Of a stretch of 64,000 nt of DNA, positions 57,560-64,000 are shown one piece after another. How positions within the stretch are numbered: the first letter of the stretch is position 1; every line of letters begins with the position of its first letter. The stretch comes from Virgisporangium ochraceum (GTDB taxonomy: Bacteria; Actinomycetota; Actinomycetes; Mycobacteriales; Micromonosporaceae). The stretch spans positions 1-64,000 of the forward strand of contig NZ_BOPH01000143.1 in NCBI RefSeq assembly GCF_016863655.1, written 5' to 3'. The notes beneath the pieces were generated by a model. The model saw only the letters and a program-made list of their open reading frames with translations, did no database searches and was not told the origin of the DNA. Position numbers and translations under genes: made by a program.

Positions 57560-60096
57560 TCTGGGCAACTCTCAAGAGCCTGCTCTCGAGAAAGCTGCGG
57601 CTGGTCCTCTCCGGCCTCGCCGTGGTGCTCGGGGTGATGTTCGTGTCGGGCGCGTTCGTGCTCACCGACACCCTGCAACGGTCCTTCGACAACCTCTTCG
57701 CGACGGTGTACTCCACCACCGACGTGCAGGTGAACCAGAAGTCCAAGCTGGGCGAGGCCTACGACGGCGAGGACACCGCCGGTGACGGCATCGCGCCCGA
57801 CGTGGTCGCGAAGGTCGCCCAGGTGCCCGGCGTCGCGAAGGCGACCGGGGTCGTCAGCTCCGACGGCGCGCGCATGATCGGTCCCAACGGCAAGGTCGTC
57901 ACGACGTGGGGCCCGCCGCGGCTGGGCAACAACTGGATCGACGGCGACCCGTTGGTGTCGCTGCGCGAGGGACGCGCGCCGCAGAACGCCGACGAGATCG
58001 TCATCAACGGCACCCTGGCGCAGGAGACCGGCTACAAGGTCGGCCAGCAGGCGTCGGTGCTGACCCTGCAGCCGAAGAAGACGTTCACGATCGTCGGCAT
58101 CGCCGAGTACTCCGGCGGGCGTGACAGCCTCGGCGGCGTGCTGCAGATCTACTTCCACGAGTCGGTCGCGTCGGAGCTGATGCTCGGCAAGCCGGGCGTG
58201 TTCAGCAACATCGACGTGAAGGCCTCCCCCGGCACGGGCGTCGAGCAGGTGCGCGACAACGTGGCGAAGGTGATCGGCGACGGCCTCGAGGTGAAGACCG
58301 GCAAGGAGCTCGCCGCCGCGCAGACCAAGGAGTTCGACGAGGGCCTCGGCTTCTTCAACAACATCCTGCTCGGCTTCGCCGGCGTGGCGCTGTTCGTCGG
58401 GATCTTCCTGATCCTCAACACGTTCTCGATCATCGTGGCGCAGCGGACCCGCGAGCTGGCCCTGATGCGGGCCATCGGCGCCAGCCGCAAGCAGATGATC
58501 ACGTCGGTGATGGTCGAGGCGCTGGTGATCGGCGTGCTGGCGTCGGCCCTCGGCCTGCTCGCCGGCATCGGGGTCGGCGCGGGCCTGGCGAAGCTGTTCG
58601 GCTCGTTCGGCAGCGACTCGCTGCGCATCGCCAGCGTCGGGGTCCCGGCCGCGGCGGTCATCTCGTCGTTCGTCGTCGGCATGCTGGTGACGCTCGTGGC
58701 GGCGCTCCTGCCGGCGCTGCGCGCGTCCCGGATCGCTCCGGTGGCGGCGATGCAGGAAGCGGCGACGCCGGACCGACCGCTGACCAGGCTCACCGTCACC
58801 GGCGCGGTCGTCGGCGCCGTCGGCGGCACGCTGCTCGGGCTCGGCCTCGACAACGGCGAGCTGTGGTTCATCCTCGGCGGCGTGCTGATCAGCTTCATCG
58901 GCGTGGCGCTGCTGACCCCGCTGCTGGCCCGGCCCGTGGTCGGCCTCATCGGGCGGCTGTTCTCGTGGTCGGTGCCGGGCAAGCTGGGTCGCCTCAACTC
59001 CGGCCGCAACCCGCGGCGCACCGCGATCACCGCGGCCGCGCTGATGGTCGGCATCGCGCTGATCACCGGCGTCAACACGATCCTGGCCAGCGCCGACAAG
59101 AGCCTGCACGGCTTCGCCCAGACGCAGGTCAAGGCCGACCTGTTCATCTCCGGCGACCAGATGAACGAGCGGCCGCCGACGTTCGACCCGGCCGTGGTCG
59201 ACAGGATCGGCGCGATCCCCGGCGTCTCGTCGGTGTCGGCGGAGTACTGGGACGCCGCACAGGTCAACGGCAACGACCGGGGCGTCGTCGCGGTGACCGA
59301 CCTGGCCGCGATGGCCACCATGGTCGGCCTCAAGCCGGCGGCCGGAAGCCTCGGCAGGCTCGGCCCGGAGCAGGCGGTCATCGACGAGGAGAACGCGAAG
59401 GAGCAGAACCTCACGGTCGGCTCGACGGTCAAGGCGCAGTTCGCCCGCGGCGGCGAGCACACGCTGACGATCGTGGGCATCTACGCCAAGAGCGACATCT
59501 TCCGCGGCTACGTCCTGTCCCCGTCAGTGATCCCCGACATGCGGATCCCCCAGCCGTCGATGGCCTACCTGACCGTCGCCGACGGCACCCCGGTCGCCGA
59601 CGTGCGCAAGCAGGTCGACGCGCTGCTGGCCGACAGTCCGGAGGTCAGCGTCGCCAGCACCGAGGAGTTCGTCGACGGCCAGGTCGCGCAGTTCGACACG
59701 GTGCTGCTGATGGTGCAGATCCTGCTGGCGCTGGCGGTGCTCATCGCGGTGCTCGGCATCGTCAACACGCTGGCCCTGTCGGTCCTGGAACGCACCCGGG
59801 AACTGGGGCTGCTGCGGGCGATCGGCCTCGGCCGCGCGCAGACCATGCGCATGGTCACCGTCGAAGCCGTGGTGATCTCGGTGTTCGGGGCGCTGCTCGG
59901 GGTCGCGGTCGGCACCGGTCTCGGCGCCGCCGTGGTCAAGGCCCTGGAGGGCGACGGCATCCGCGAGTTCGCGCTGCCCTGGTCGGCGATGGGCATCTAC
60001 CTGGCGCTGGGCGCGGTGATCGGCGTGATCGCGGCGGTGGCACCGGCCATCCGGGCCGCGCGCACCAACGTCCTGACCGCGATCGCCTACGAGTAA
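57556..60096 (+). CDS. FtsX-family ABC transporter permease, two-domain (copy 2)
   Basis: 846 aa with the same layout as copy 1: helix, outer domain, three helices, outer domain, three helices. IFLILNTFSIIVAQRTRELA and LALSVLERTRELGLLRAIGLGR are the coupling motifs, and GKLGRLNSGRNPRRTAITAAA is shared almost exactly. The two outer domains diverge much more than the helices between copies. This suggests different ligands or partners for similar machines. It ends in the same TAIAYE/NAIAYE motif, then a strong hairpin. Confidence 0.93.
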   Translation: MIWATLKSLLSRKLRLVLSGLAVVLGVMFVSGAFVLTDTLQRSFDNLFATVYSTTDVQVNQKSKLGEAYDGEDTAGDGIAPDVVAKVAQVPGVAKATGVVSSDGARMIGPNGKVVTTWGPPRLGNNWIDGDPLVSLREGRAPQNADEIVINGTLAQETGYKVGQQASVLTLQPKKTFTIVGIAEYSGGRDSLGGVLQIYFHESVASELMLGKPGVFSNIDVKASPGTGVEQVRDNVAKVIGDGLEVKTGKELAAAQTKEFDEGLGFFNNILLGFAGVALFVGIFLILNTFSIIVAQRTRELALMRAIGASRKQMITSVMVEALVIGVLASALGLLAGIGVGAGLAKLFGSFGSDSLRIASVGVPAAAVISSFVVGMLVTLVAALLPALRASRIAPVAAMQEAATPDRPLTRLTVTGAVVGAVGGTLLGLGLDNGELWFILGGVLISFIGVALLTPLLARPVVGLIGRLFSWSVPGKLGRLNSGRNPRRTAITAAALMVGIALITGVNTILASADKSLHGFAQTQVKADLFISGDQMNERPPTFDPAVVDRIGAIPGVSSVSAEYWDAAQVNGNDRGVVAVTDLAAMATMVGLKPAAGSLGRLGPEQAVIDEENAKEQNLTVGSTVKAQFARGGEHTLTIVGIYAKSDIFRGYVLSPSVIPDMRIPQPSMAYLTVADGTPVADVRKQVDALLADSPEVSVASTEEFVDGQVAQFDTVLLMVQILLALAVLIAVLGIVNTLALSVLERTRELGLLRAIGLGRAQTMRMVTVEAVVISVFGALLGVAVGTGLGAAVVKALEGDGIREFALPWSAMGIYLALGAVIGVIAAVAPAIRAARTNVLTAIAYE

Positions 60097-60112
60097 CCGC
60101 ACCCCACGGACG

Positions 60113-60144
60113 ACGCCCGCACCCGCTCCCCCGGGTGCGGGCGT
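60113..60144 (+). terminator. Terminator hairpin after the second ABC operon
   Basis: ACGCCCGCACCCG and CGGGTGCGGGCGT form a perfect 13-bp stem with a CTCCCC loop, 16 nt after the permease stop. It has little U-tract. The identical loop in the terminator at 42310-42345 suggests the whole operon, including its end, was duplicated. Confidence 0.75.
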
Positions 60145-60157
60145 TCCCCGTGATCCT

Positions 60158-60163
60158 TAGGAT
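60158..60163 (+). promoter_or_regulatory. Putative -10 box (TAGGAT) of the MFS gene
   Basis: TAGGAT ends 6 nt before the GTG at 60169. With no Shine-Dalgarno, a leaderless start is likely. Confidence 0.45.
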
Positions 60164-60168
60164 GACGC

Positions 60169-61410
60169 GTGGCCGCTCCGCGACTGGCGCTGTACACCGG
60201 CGCCGCCGTCACGGTCCGGATGGCCGACGAGGGTGCGCGGATCGCGCTGATCCTGCTGGCGTTCGACCGGATCGGTGCCGGCGGTCCGACCGGCCTGCTG
60301 GTCGCCTGCCTGATGGTGCCGCACGTCGTCGCGGCGCCGGTGGTCGGCGCGATGACCGACCGGTCGCGGCGGCCACCGGTGCTCATCGGTGTGCTGGCGC
60401 TCGGGTTCGGGGCCGCGCTCGCCGTCACCGCGGGCACGCTGGGCCGGCTGCCGCTGGCGGTGCCGGTGCTGGTCCTCCTCGCGGGCGGGGCGTGCGGGCC
60501 GGCGCTGACCGGCGCGCTCAGCAGCCAGGTCGCCCGGCTCACGAGCGCGGAGCGGCTGCCGCGGGCGTTCGGGGTCGACGGGTTGACGTACAACGTCGCC
60601 GGGATCGTCGGGCCGGCGCTGGCCGGCGTCGTGGGCGGTGCCGTCGGCCCGGCGGCGGCGTGTCTGCTGATGGCGGGACTGGCCGCGGCGGGCGGCACGC
60701 TCGCCGCGACGCTGCCCGGGCGCGGCGCGCCCGTAGAGACGTTGCGCGGACGCGGCGCGCCCACCGCCACGCCGCCCGGCCGCGGCGCGCCCACCGCGAC
60801 GGTGCACGGCCGCGGCCCGCGCCCTGGCTACGGCGCCGGCATCCGGGCGATCGTCGCCGACCGCACGCTGCTGATCGTGGTCGTCGCCAGCACGGTCGGG
60901 CAGCTCGGGCCCGGTGCCGTGCCCGTCGTGGTCGCGTTCGCCGCCGAGGCCGCCGGTGACGCGGCCGCGGCGGGGCTCATGCTCGCGGCGGTCGCGGCCG
61001 GCGGCCTGGTCGGCTCGCTGCTGTGGACGGCCCGGCCCGCACCGGCCGCGCGGGCCCCGTCGGTGCTCATGGTCGCCATGTGCGGCGCCGGTCTCCCGCT
61101 GCTCGTCGGCGCGTTCACGACCGCGCTGCCGGTGCTGGCGGGCGCGCTGGTGGTCTCCGGGTTGTTCTCCGGTCCGCTGATCGGCGCGCTGTTCACGGCC
61201 CGCAGCGTCCTGTCGCCCGAGGGGGTGCGGGCGCAGGTGTTCACGATCGCCGCCGGGCTGAAGGTGACGGCCGCGGCGACCGGTACCGCGGTGGTCGGGC
61301 TCCTCGCCGACTGGCCGCTGCCCGTGCTGTTCCTGCTCGTGGGCCTGAACCCGGTGGTCACCGGTGCCGTCGGACTGCTCGCCCTGCGGGTCAGTCCTCG
61401 AGGTCCCTGA
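60169..61410 (+). CDS. Major facilitator superfamily transporter
   Basis: 413 aa with about twelve membrane helices. GAMTDRSRRPP between helices 2 and 3 is the usual MFS loop motif A variant. VDGLTYNVAGIVGPALAG resembles helix 5 of drug/enterobactin-type exporters. The central loop between helices 6 and 7 (residues about 184-218) holds three 10-residue GRGAP-type repeats. Substrate is unknown; export of a small molecule is the family norm. Its 3' end overlaps the convergent XRE gene by 20 bp. Confidence 0.87.
   Translation: MAAPRLALYTGAAVTVRMADEGARIALILLAFDRIGAGGPTGLLVACLMVPHVVAAPVVGAMTDRSRRPPVLIGVLALGFGAALAVTAGTLGRLPLAVPVLVLLAGGACGPALTGALSSQVARLTSAERLPRAFGVDGLTYNVAGIVGPALAGVVGGAVGPAAACLLMAGLAAAGGTLAATLPGRGAPVETLRGRGAPTATPPGRGAPTATVHGRGPRPGYGAGIRAIVADRTLLIVVVASTVGQLGPGAVPVVVAFAAEAAGDAAAAGLMLAAVAAGGLVGSLLWTARPAPAARAPSVLMVAMCGAGLPLLVGAFTTALPVLAGALVVSGLFSGPLIGALFTARSVLSPEGVRAQVFTIAAGLKVTAAATGTAVVGLLADWPLPVLFLLVGLNPVVTGAVGLLALRVSPRGP
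60718..60807 (+). repeat. 30-bp tandem repeat within the MFS gene, 3 copies
   Basis: Three in-frame units encode GRGAPVETLR, GRGAPTATPP and GRGAPTATVH, followed by a partial fourth (GRGPRP). They lengthen the cytoplasmic central loop. The copies differ at several bases, so the array is not recent. Confidence 0.8.
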
Positions 61411-62263
61411 GCACCCCGCGCAGGATGTCGGGCGTGCGCGACGGCGGGTCGGCCTCGATGAACAGCTTCGAGATCGCGCCGGTGTACCGGTCGACGTCGT
61501 CGGGCTTCTCCAGGTACAGGGCGCTGGTGAGCTGCTCGATGTAGACGGTGTCGGTGAGCTCCTCGGACGGGAAGCGCAGGATCGTGAACGCGCCGCCGGC
61601 GGCCGCGTGGCCACCGCTGAGGAACGGGATCACCTGCAGCCGCACGCTCGGGTGCTCACAGCGGTCGAGCAGGTGCGCCACCTGCTGGCGCAGCACCGCC
61701 CGTCCGCCGATCGGCCGGCGCAGCACCGCCTCGTCGATCACCGCCCACAGCCTCGGCCCGTTGGGGCGGTCGAGCAGGCTGCGGCGGGTCATCCGCAGCG
61801 CCACCCGGCGGTCGAGCTCGCTGACGTCGGCCTGGCCGTGGCCGAGCATGATGACCGCGCGGGCGTATGCCTCGGTCTGCAGCAGCCCGGGGACGAACTG
61901 CACCTCGTAGGTGCGGATGAGCGTCGACGCCTCCTCCAGTCCCAGATAGGTCTGGAACCAGGGGGCGAGCAGTTCGCTGTACGGCTGCCACCAGCCGGGC
62001 GCGTTCGCCTCCCGGAGCAGGGTCATCATCCGGTCGAGCTCGCGGACGTCGTCGACGCCGTAGAGCCCGAGCAGGTCGGTGACGTCGCGTTCCTTGAACC
62101 CGACGCGGCCGAGCTCCATCCGGCTGATCTTCGACTCGGAACCGCGGATGGCGTAGCCGGCGGCCTCGCGGGTGATCCCCCGGGACTCCCGGAGGGTGCG
62201 CAGGCGCGCACCGAGCTGCATCCGGCGCACGGTAGGACCGCCGCCATTGGGAGCCGTGGTCAA
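61391..62263 (-). CDS. XRE-family helix-turn-helix regulator with DUF5753
   Basis: 290 aa. Residues about 15-70 form the helix-turn-helix (LGARLRTLRESRGITREAAG, SKISRMELGR). The rest is the DUF5753 ligand-like domain, with YEVQFVPGLLQTEAYARAV and QLQVIPF-like VRLQVIPFLSGG. Such proteins are numerous in actinomycetes and often sit beside small proteins or S-adenosyl methyltransferases, as here. The start is a TTG at 62263, chosen for GGAGG 4-5 nt upstream. It overlaps the MFS gene end to end. Confidence 0.9.
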   Translation of the reverse strand: MTTAPNGGGPTVRRMQLGARLRTLRESRGITREAAGYAIRGSESKISRMELGRVGFKERDVTDLLGLYGVDDVRELDRMMTLLREANAPGWWQPYSELLAPWFQTYLGLEEASTLIRTYEVQFVPGLLQTEAYARAVIMLGHGQADVSELDRRVALRMTRRSLLDRPNGPRLWAVIDEAVLRRPIGGRAVLRQQVAHLLDRCEHPSVRLQVIPFLSGGHAAAGGAFTILRFPSEELTDTVYIEQLTSALYLEKPDDVDRYTGAISKLFIEADPPSRTPDILRGVLRDLED

Positions 62264-62339
62264 GGTGCCTCCGATACCGCCAGCCCGCAGATGACGAAAT
62301 GTGGCGCGGACCCCCGTGCGCGCGACCGACGACTCGACG

Positions 62340-63128
62340 CTAGGGCTTGCGCCCCACCGCCCCGAACTGGTCGATCTCCTGCGCGTCGGTGTCCGGCCGC
62401 CACCGGGTCACCGACACGAGACCGGGTTCGACCAGCTCCAGCCCGTCGAAGAACGCACGCATGCGCTCCTCGCTGCGCAGGTGGTACTTCAGCGCCGCCG
62501 ACTCGTTCCAGACCCGGGCCGACTCGACCACCTCGGGCGTGCGGTCGGTGCTGTCGCACATGGCGAAGTAGCTGCCCGAGGGGACGGCGTCGAGGACCTT
62601 CTTCACGATGCCCTGCGCCACGCCGTCGTCTTCGATGTGGCCGAGGACGCCCATGAACAGCACGGCGACCGGCTTCGAGAAGTCGAGCGTGCGGGCGGCC
62701 TCGCGCAGCACCAGGTCGGTGTCGTACATGTCGGCGTCGAGGTAGTCGGTGACGCCCTCGGGGCTGCTGGTGAGCAGTGCCCGGGCGTGGGCGAGCACCA
62801 GCGGGTCGTTGTCGACGTACACGATGCGGCTGTCGGGTGCGACCGACTGGGCCACCTCGTGGGTGTTGTTCGCCGTCGGCAGACCGGTGCCGATGTCGAG
62901 GAACTGCCGTACCCCCGCCTCACCGGCGAGGTAGCGCACCGCCCGGATGAGGAACTTGCGGGTCAGGCGGGCGTTCTCGGCAAGCTCGGGTTGGGTGGCC
63001 AGGACCTGGTCGCCGACCGCGCGGTCGGCGGCGAAGTTGTCCTTGCCGCCCAGGATGTAGTTCCAGATGCGCGCGGTGTGCGGCACCGCGGTGTCGAGCT
63101 TGGGGTCGACCTGCTCGTCGTTCGCCAC
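62340..63128 (-). CDS. SAM-dependent methyltransferase, DUF574/S-adenosyl methyltransferase family
   Basis: 262 aa. TAVPHTARIWNYILGGKDNF at the N-terminus is the family signature. FLDIGTGLPTANNTHEVAQ is the SAM loop and VYVDNDPLVLAHARALL the acidic second strand. The family is abundant in actinomycetes, often next to XRE-DUF5753 regulators, and its substrate is not known. I chose the GTG at 63128 with GAAGGA 8 nt upstream. An ATG at 63179 would add 17 unconserved residues and lies on a TATGCT box. A decayed copy of its 3' end follows upstream at 63228-63305. Confidence 0.88.
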   Translation of the reverse strand: MANDEQVDPKLDTAVPHTARIWNYILGGKDNFAADRAVGDQVLATQPELAENARLTRKFLIRAVRYLAGEAGVRQFLDIGTGLPTANNTHEVAQSVAPDSRIVYVDNDPLVLAHARALLTSSPEGVTDYLDADMYDTDLVLREAARTLDFSKPVAVLFMGVLGHIEDDGVAQGIVKKVLDAVPSGSYFAMCDSTDRTPEVVESARVWNESAALKYHLRSEERMRAFFDGLELVEPGLVSVTRWRPDTDAQEIDQFGAVGRKP

Positions 63129-63227
63129 GGACGCGTCCTTCGGTTCGGGTGCAACGAAGCAATTGATCGCGCTCAGCATAGACCGTCGTGATGGCTCGCC
63201 GGCTCAGGCGTGCGGCCACCACGCGTC

Positions 63228-63305
63228 CTACGGTTCGCGGCCCGCTCCACCGAACCGGTCGATCTCCGGTCCCCGGTGTCCGGCCGCCACCGGCGGCGCG
63301 GGTCA
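63228..63305 (-). pseudogene. Remnant of the 3' end of a DUF574-type methyltransferase gene
   Basis: About 78 bp resembles the end of the intact methyltransferase gene (62340-62420). It still spells VTR, then after small indels WRPDTG in one frame and EIDRFGGAGREP-stop in another. The intact gene has VTRWRPDT and EIDQFGAVGRKP-stop. The rest of the gene is absent, so this is a decayed duplicate. Confidence 0.6.
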
Positions 63306-63588
63306 CGGCCGCGGGCGGTACTCCCGTTGCCACGCCTGGGCGAGGTGGTCGTGGAGGATCCCGTTCGACAGCAGGCACCCGTTCACCGGCCGGTCGTAGC
63401 GCTGCGCGGCGCCCCGGCGGTCGTGACCGTTCCGTCGCGGAACGCGCCGCCGCCGAGCGTGGCCCGGTACGTCTCCCGCGTGGACGGGTTGTGCCCGACC
63501 GCGACCCGCCGGCGGCCGTCGACCACCAGCGCGAGCGACACCATGAACGCCGGGATGCCGAGGATCAGCGGGCGGGTGCCGTCGGTCA
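63303..63588 (-). pseudogene. Decayed inositol-monophosphatase-family gene
   Basis: Reading the minus strand from 63588, one frame gives LTDGTRPLILGIPAFMVSLA, then LALVVDGRRRVAVGHNP and ATLGGGAFRDG. This corresponds to the DGTR metal-site region and the following strands of IMPase-like phosphatases. A different frame then gives RPVNGCLLSNGILHDHLAQA to a stop at 63303, matching the C-terminal SNGxLHDxLL motif of the family. The 5' half is missing where the LPXTG gene ends, and about 100 codons are missing inside. Confidence 0.6.
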
Positions 63589-64000
63589 GGCCCTCAGCCG
63601 GCGCAGGACGGCGCCGCCCGCGAGCAGGGACAGGCCGGTCACCACCATGAGGATCATGCCCACGCCCGTCACCGGCAGGGAGTCGTCGCCGGCGGGAGCG
63701 GCGGGCACCGTCAGGTCCAGGCGTAGGGCGTGCGGCTGGCCCTGCGGGTCGACGCCCAGCGCGACGAACGCGTGCCGTCCCGCCGGCAGGTCGTCGGGCA
63801 CCTCCACGGACACCTGGAACGACCCGTTCCCGTCGGCGGTCGCGGTCGCCAGCACCACCGGCTCGGAGTAGACGGTCACCGTCACGGTGGAGAAGGGTGC
63901 GAACCCCGTTCCGGTCACCAGCAGGCGTTGGCCTGGTGCGACGCGGTTGTCCGCGTCGGCGGTCAGGGTCAGAGTCGTGGCCGGGGGTGTCGCGGGTGGC
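63586..64000 (-). CDS. LPXTG-type cell-wall-anchored surface protein, C-terminal part (runs off the right edge)
   Basis: 138 codons are visible. The repeat-like domain LTLTADADNRVAPGQRLLV, then GTGFAPFSTVTVTVYSEPV and FQVSVEVPDDLPAGRHAFVA, looks like an immunoglobulin-like or IPT-type extracellular fold. The sorting signal is complete: LPVTG, a hydrophobic helix (VGMILMVVTGLSLLAGGAV) and the basic tail LRRLRA. Sortase would attach the protein to the peptidoglycan. The N-terminus lies beyond position 64000, so size and function are unknown. Its stop codon lies at the edge of the decayed phosphatase gene. Confidence 0.82.
   Translation of the reverse strand, partial: PPATPPATTLTLTADADNRVAPGQRLLVTGTGFAPFSTVTVTVYSEPVVLATATADGNGSFQVSVEVPDDLPAGRHAFVALGVDPQGQPHALRLDLTVPAAPAGDDSLPVTGVGMILMVVTGLSLLAGGAVLRRLRA

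Noticed and set aside
56765..60096. Second ABC operon as an insertion sequence or composite transposon arm
   Set aside because: There are no transposase genes, terminal inverted repeats or target duplications. It is a gene duplication, not a mobile element by the evidence here.

Overview
The window is GC-rich chromosomal DNA from an actinomycete. It carries a complete Pup-proteasome system: the Pup ligase PafA (5' end only), the 20S subunits PrcA and PrcB with a propeptide, Pup ending in Gly-Gly-Gln, the deamidase/depupylase Dop, and the ATPase ring Arc/Mpa. Other actinomycete marks are an AfsR/SARP-type regulator, XRE-DUF5753 and S-adenosyl methyltransferase neighbours, many GTG/TTG starts, and at least 13 start codons lying 6-9 nt behind a TANNNT box, as expected for leaderless transcripts. 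Micromonosporaceae or a relative is plausible but not proven. I saw no rRNA, tRNA, CRISPR array or insertion sequence.

Layout. (1) 1-17.4 kb: the pafA 5' end, then a surface-glycan region. It holds rmlC, rmlA, rmlB and rmlD for dTDP-L-rhamnose, three family-2 glycosyltransferases, a Wzx/MATE-type flippase, a DUF2304 protein, an acyltransferase-3, a PAP2 phosphatase and large unassigned polytopic proteins. (2) 17.4-21 kb: dop-pup-prcB-prcA on the minus strand. (3) 21-30 kb: a seven-gene minus-strand glycan operon. It contains a fused WbpD-like acetyltransferase/WbpE-like aminotransferase, a Gfo/Idh/MocA dehydrogenase, two glycosyltransferases, a UPF0104 protein, a DUF2142 protein and another polytopic protein. 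(4) 30-36.4 kb: arc, a ferredoxin, trmI, an M50 protease and a RecB-like nuclease, which are conserved housekeeping genes. The proteasome locus is thus interrupted twice by glycan genes.

(5) 36.4-42.6 kb: a 13-copy 12-bp minisatellite, a NarL-type two-component system and a MacB-like ABC transporter (ATPase plus FtsX-type permease). (6) 42.6-56.5 kb: the most interesting part. An AfsR-like regulator sits beside an apparent multi-component conflict or signalling system. Its parts are a caspase-like protease with a C-terminal effector-associated domain, a short peptide gene overlapping an HExxH-type putative peptide hydroxylase, a 1413-aa vWA-like/NB-ARC/TPR protein, a MoxR AAA ATPase, a VMAP-like protein carrying a matching effector-associated domain, and a second short vWA-like protein. 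(7) 56.7-61.4 kb: a second, closely similar ABC transporter in direct orientation and an MFS transporter. (8) 61.4-64 kb: an XRE regulator and SAM methyltransferase pair, two decayed gene remnants, and the 3' end of an LPXTG surface protein.

Working model. Regions 1 and 3 build and export a rhamnose- and diamino-sugar-containing surface polymer. Region 6 looks like an NTPase-gated effector system in which the MoxR/VMAP/NB-ARC parts control the caspase through paired adaptor domains. The peptide and hydroxylase may be a modification branch of that system. The two ABC copies are direct repeats bracketing region 6, so recombination could delete or duplicate it.
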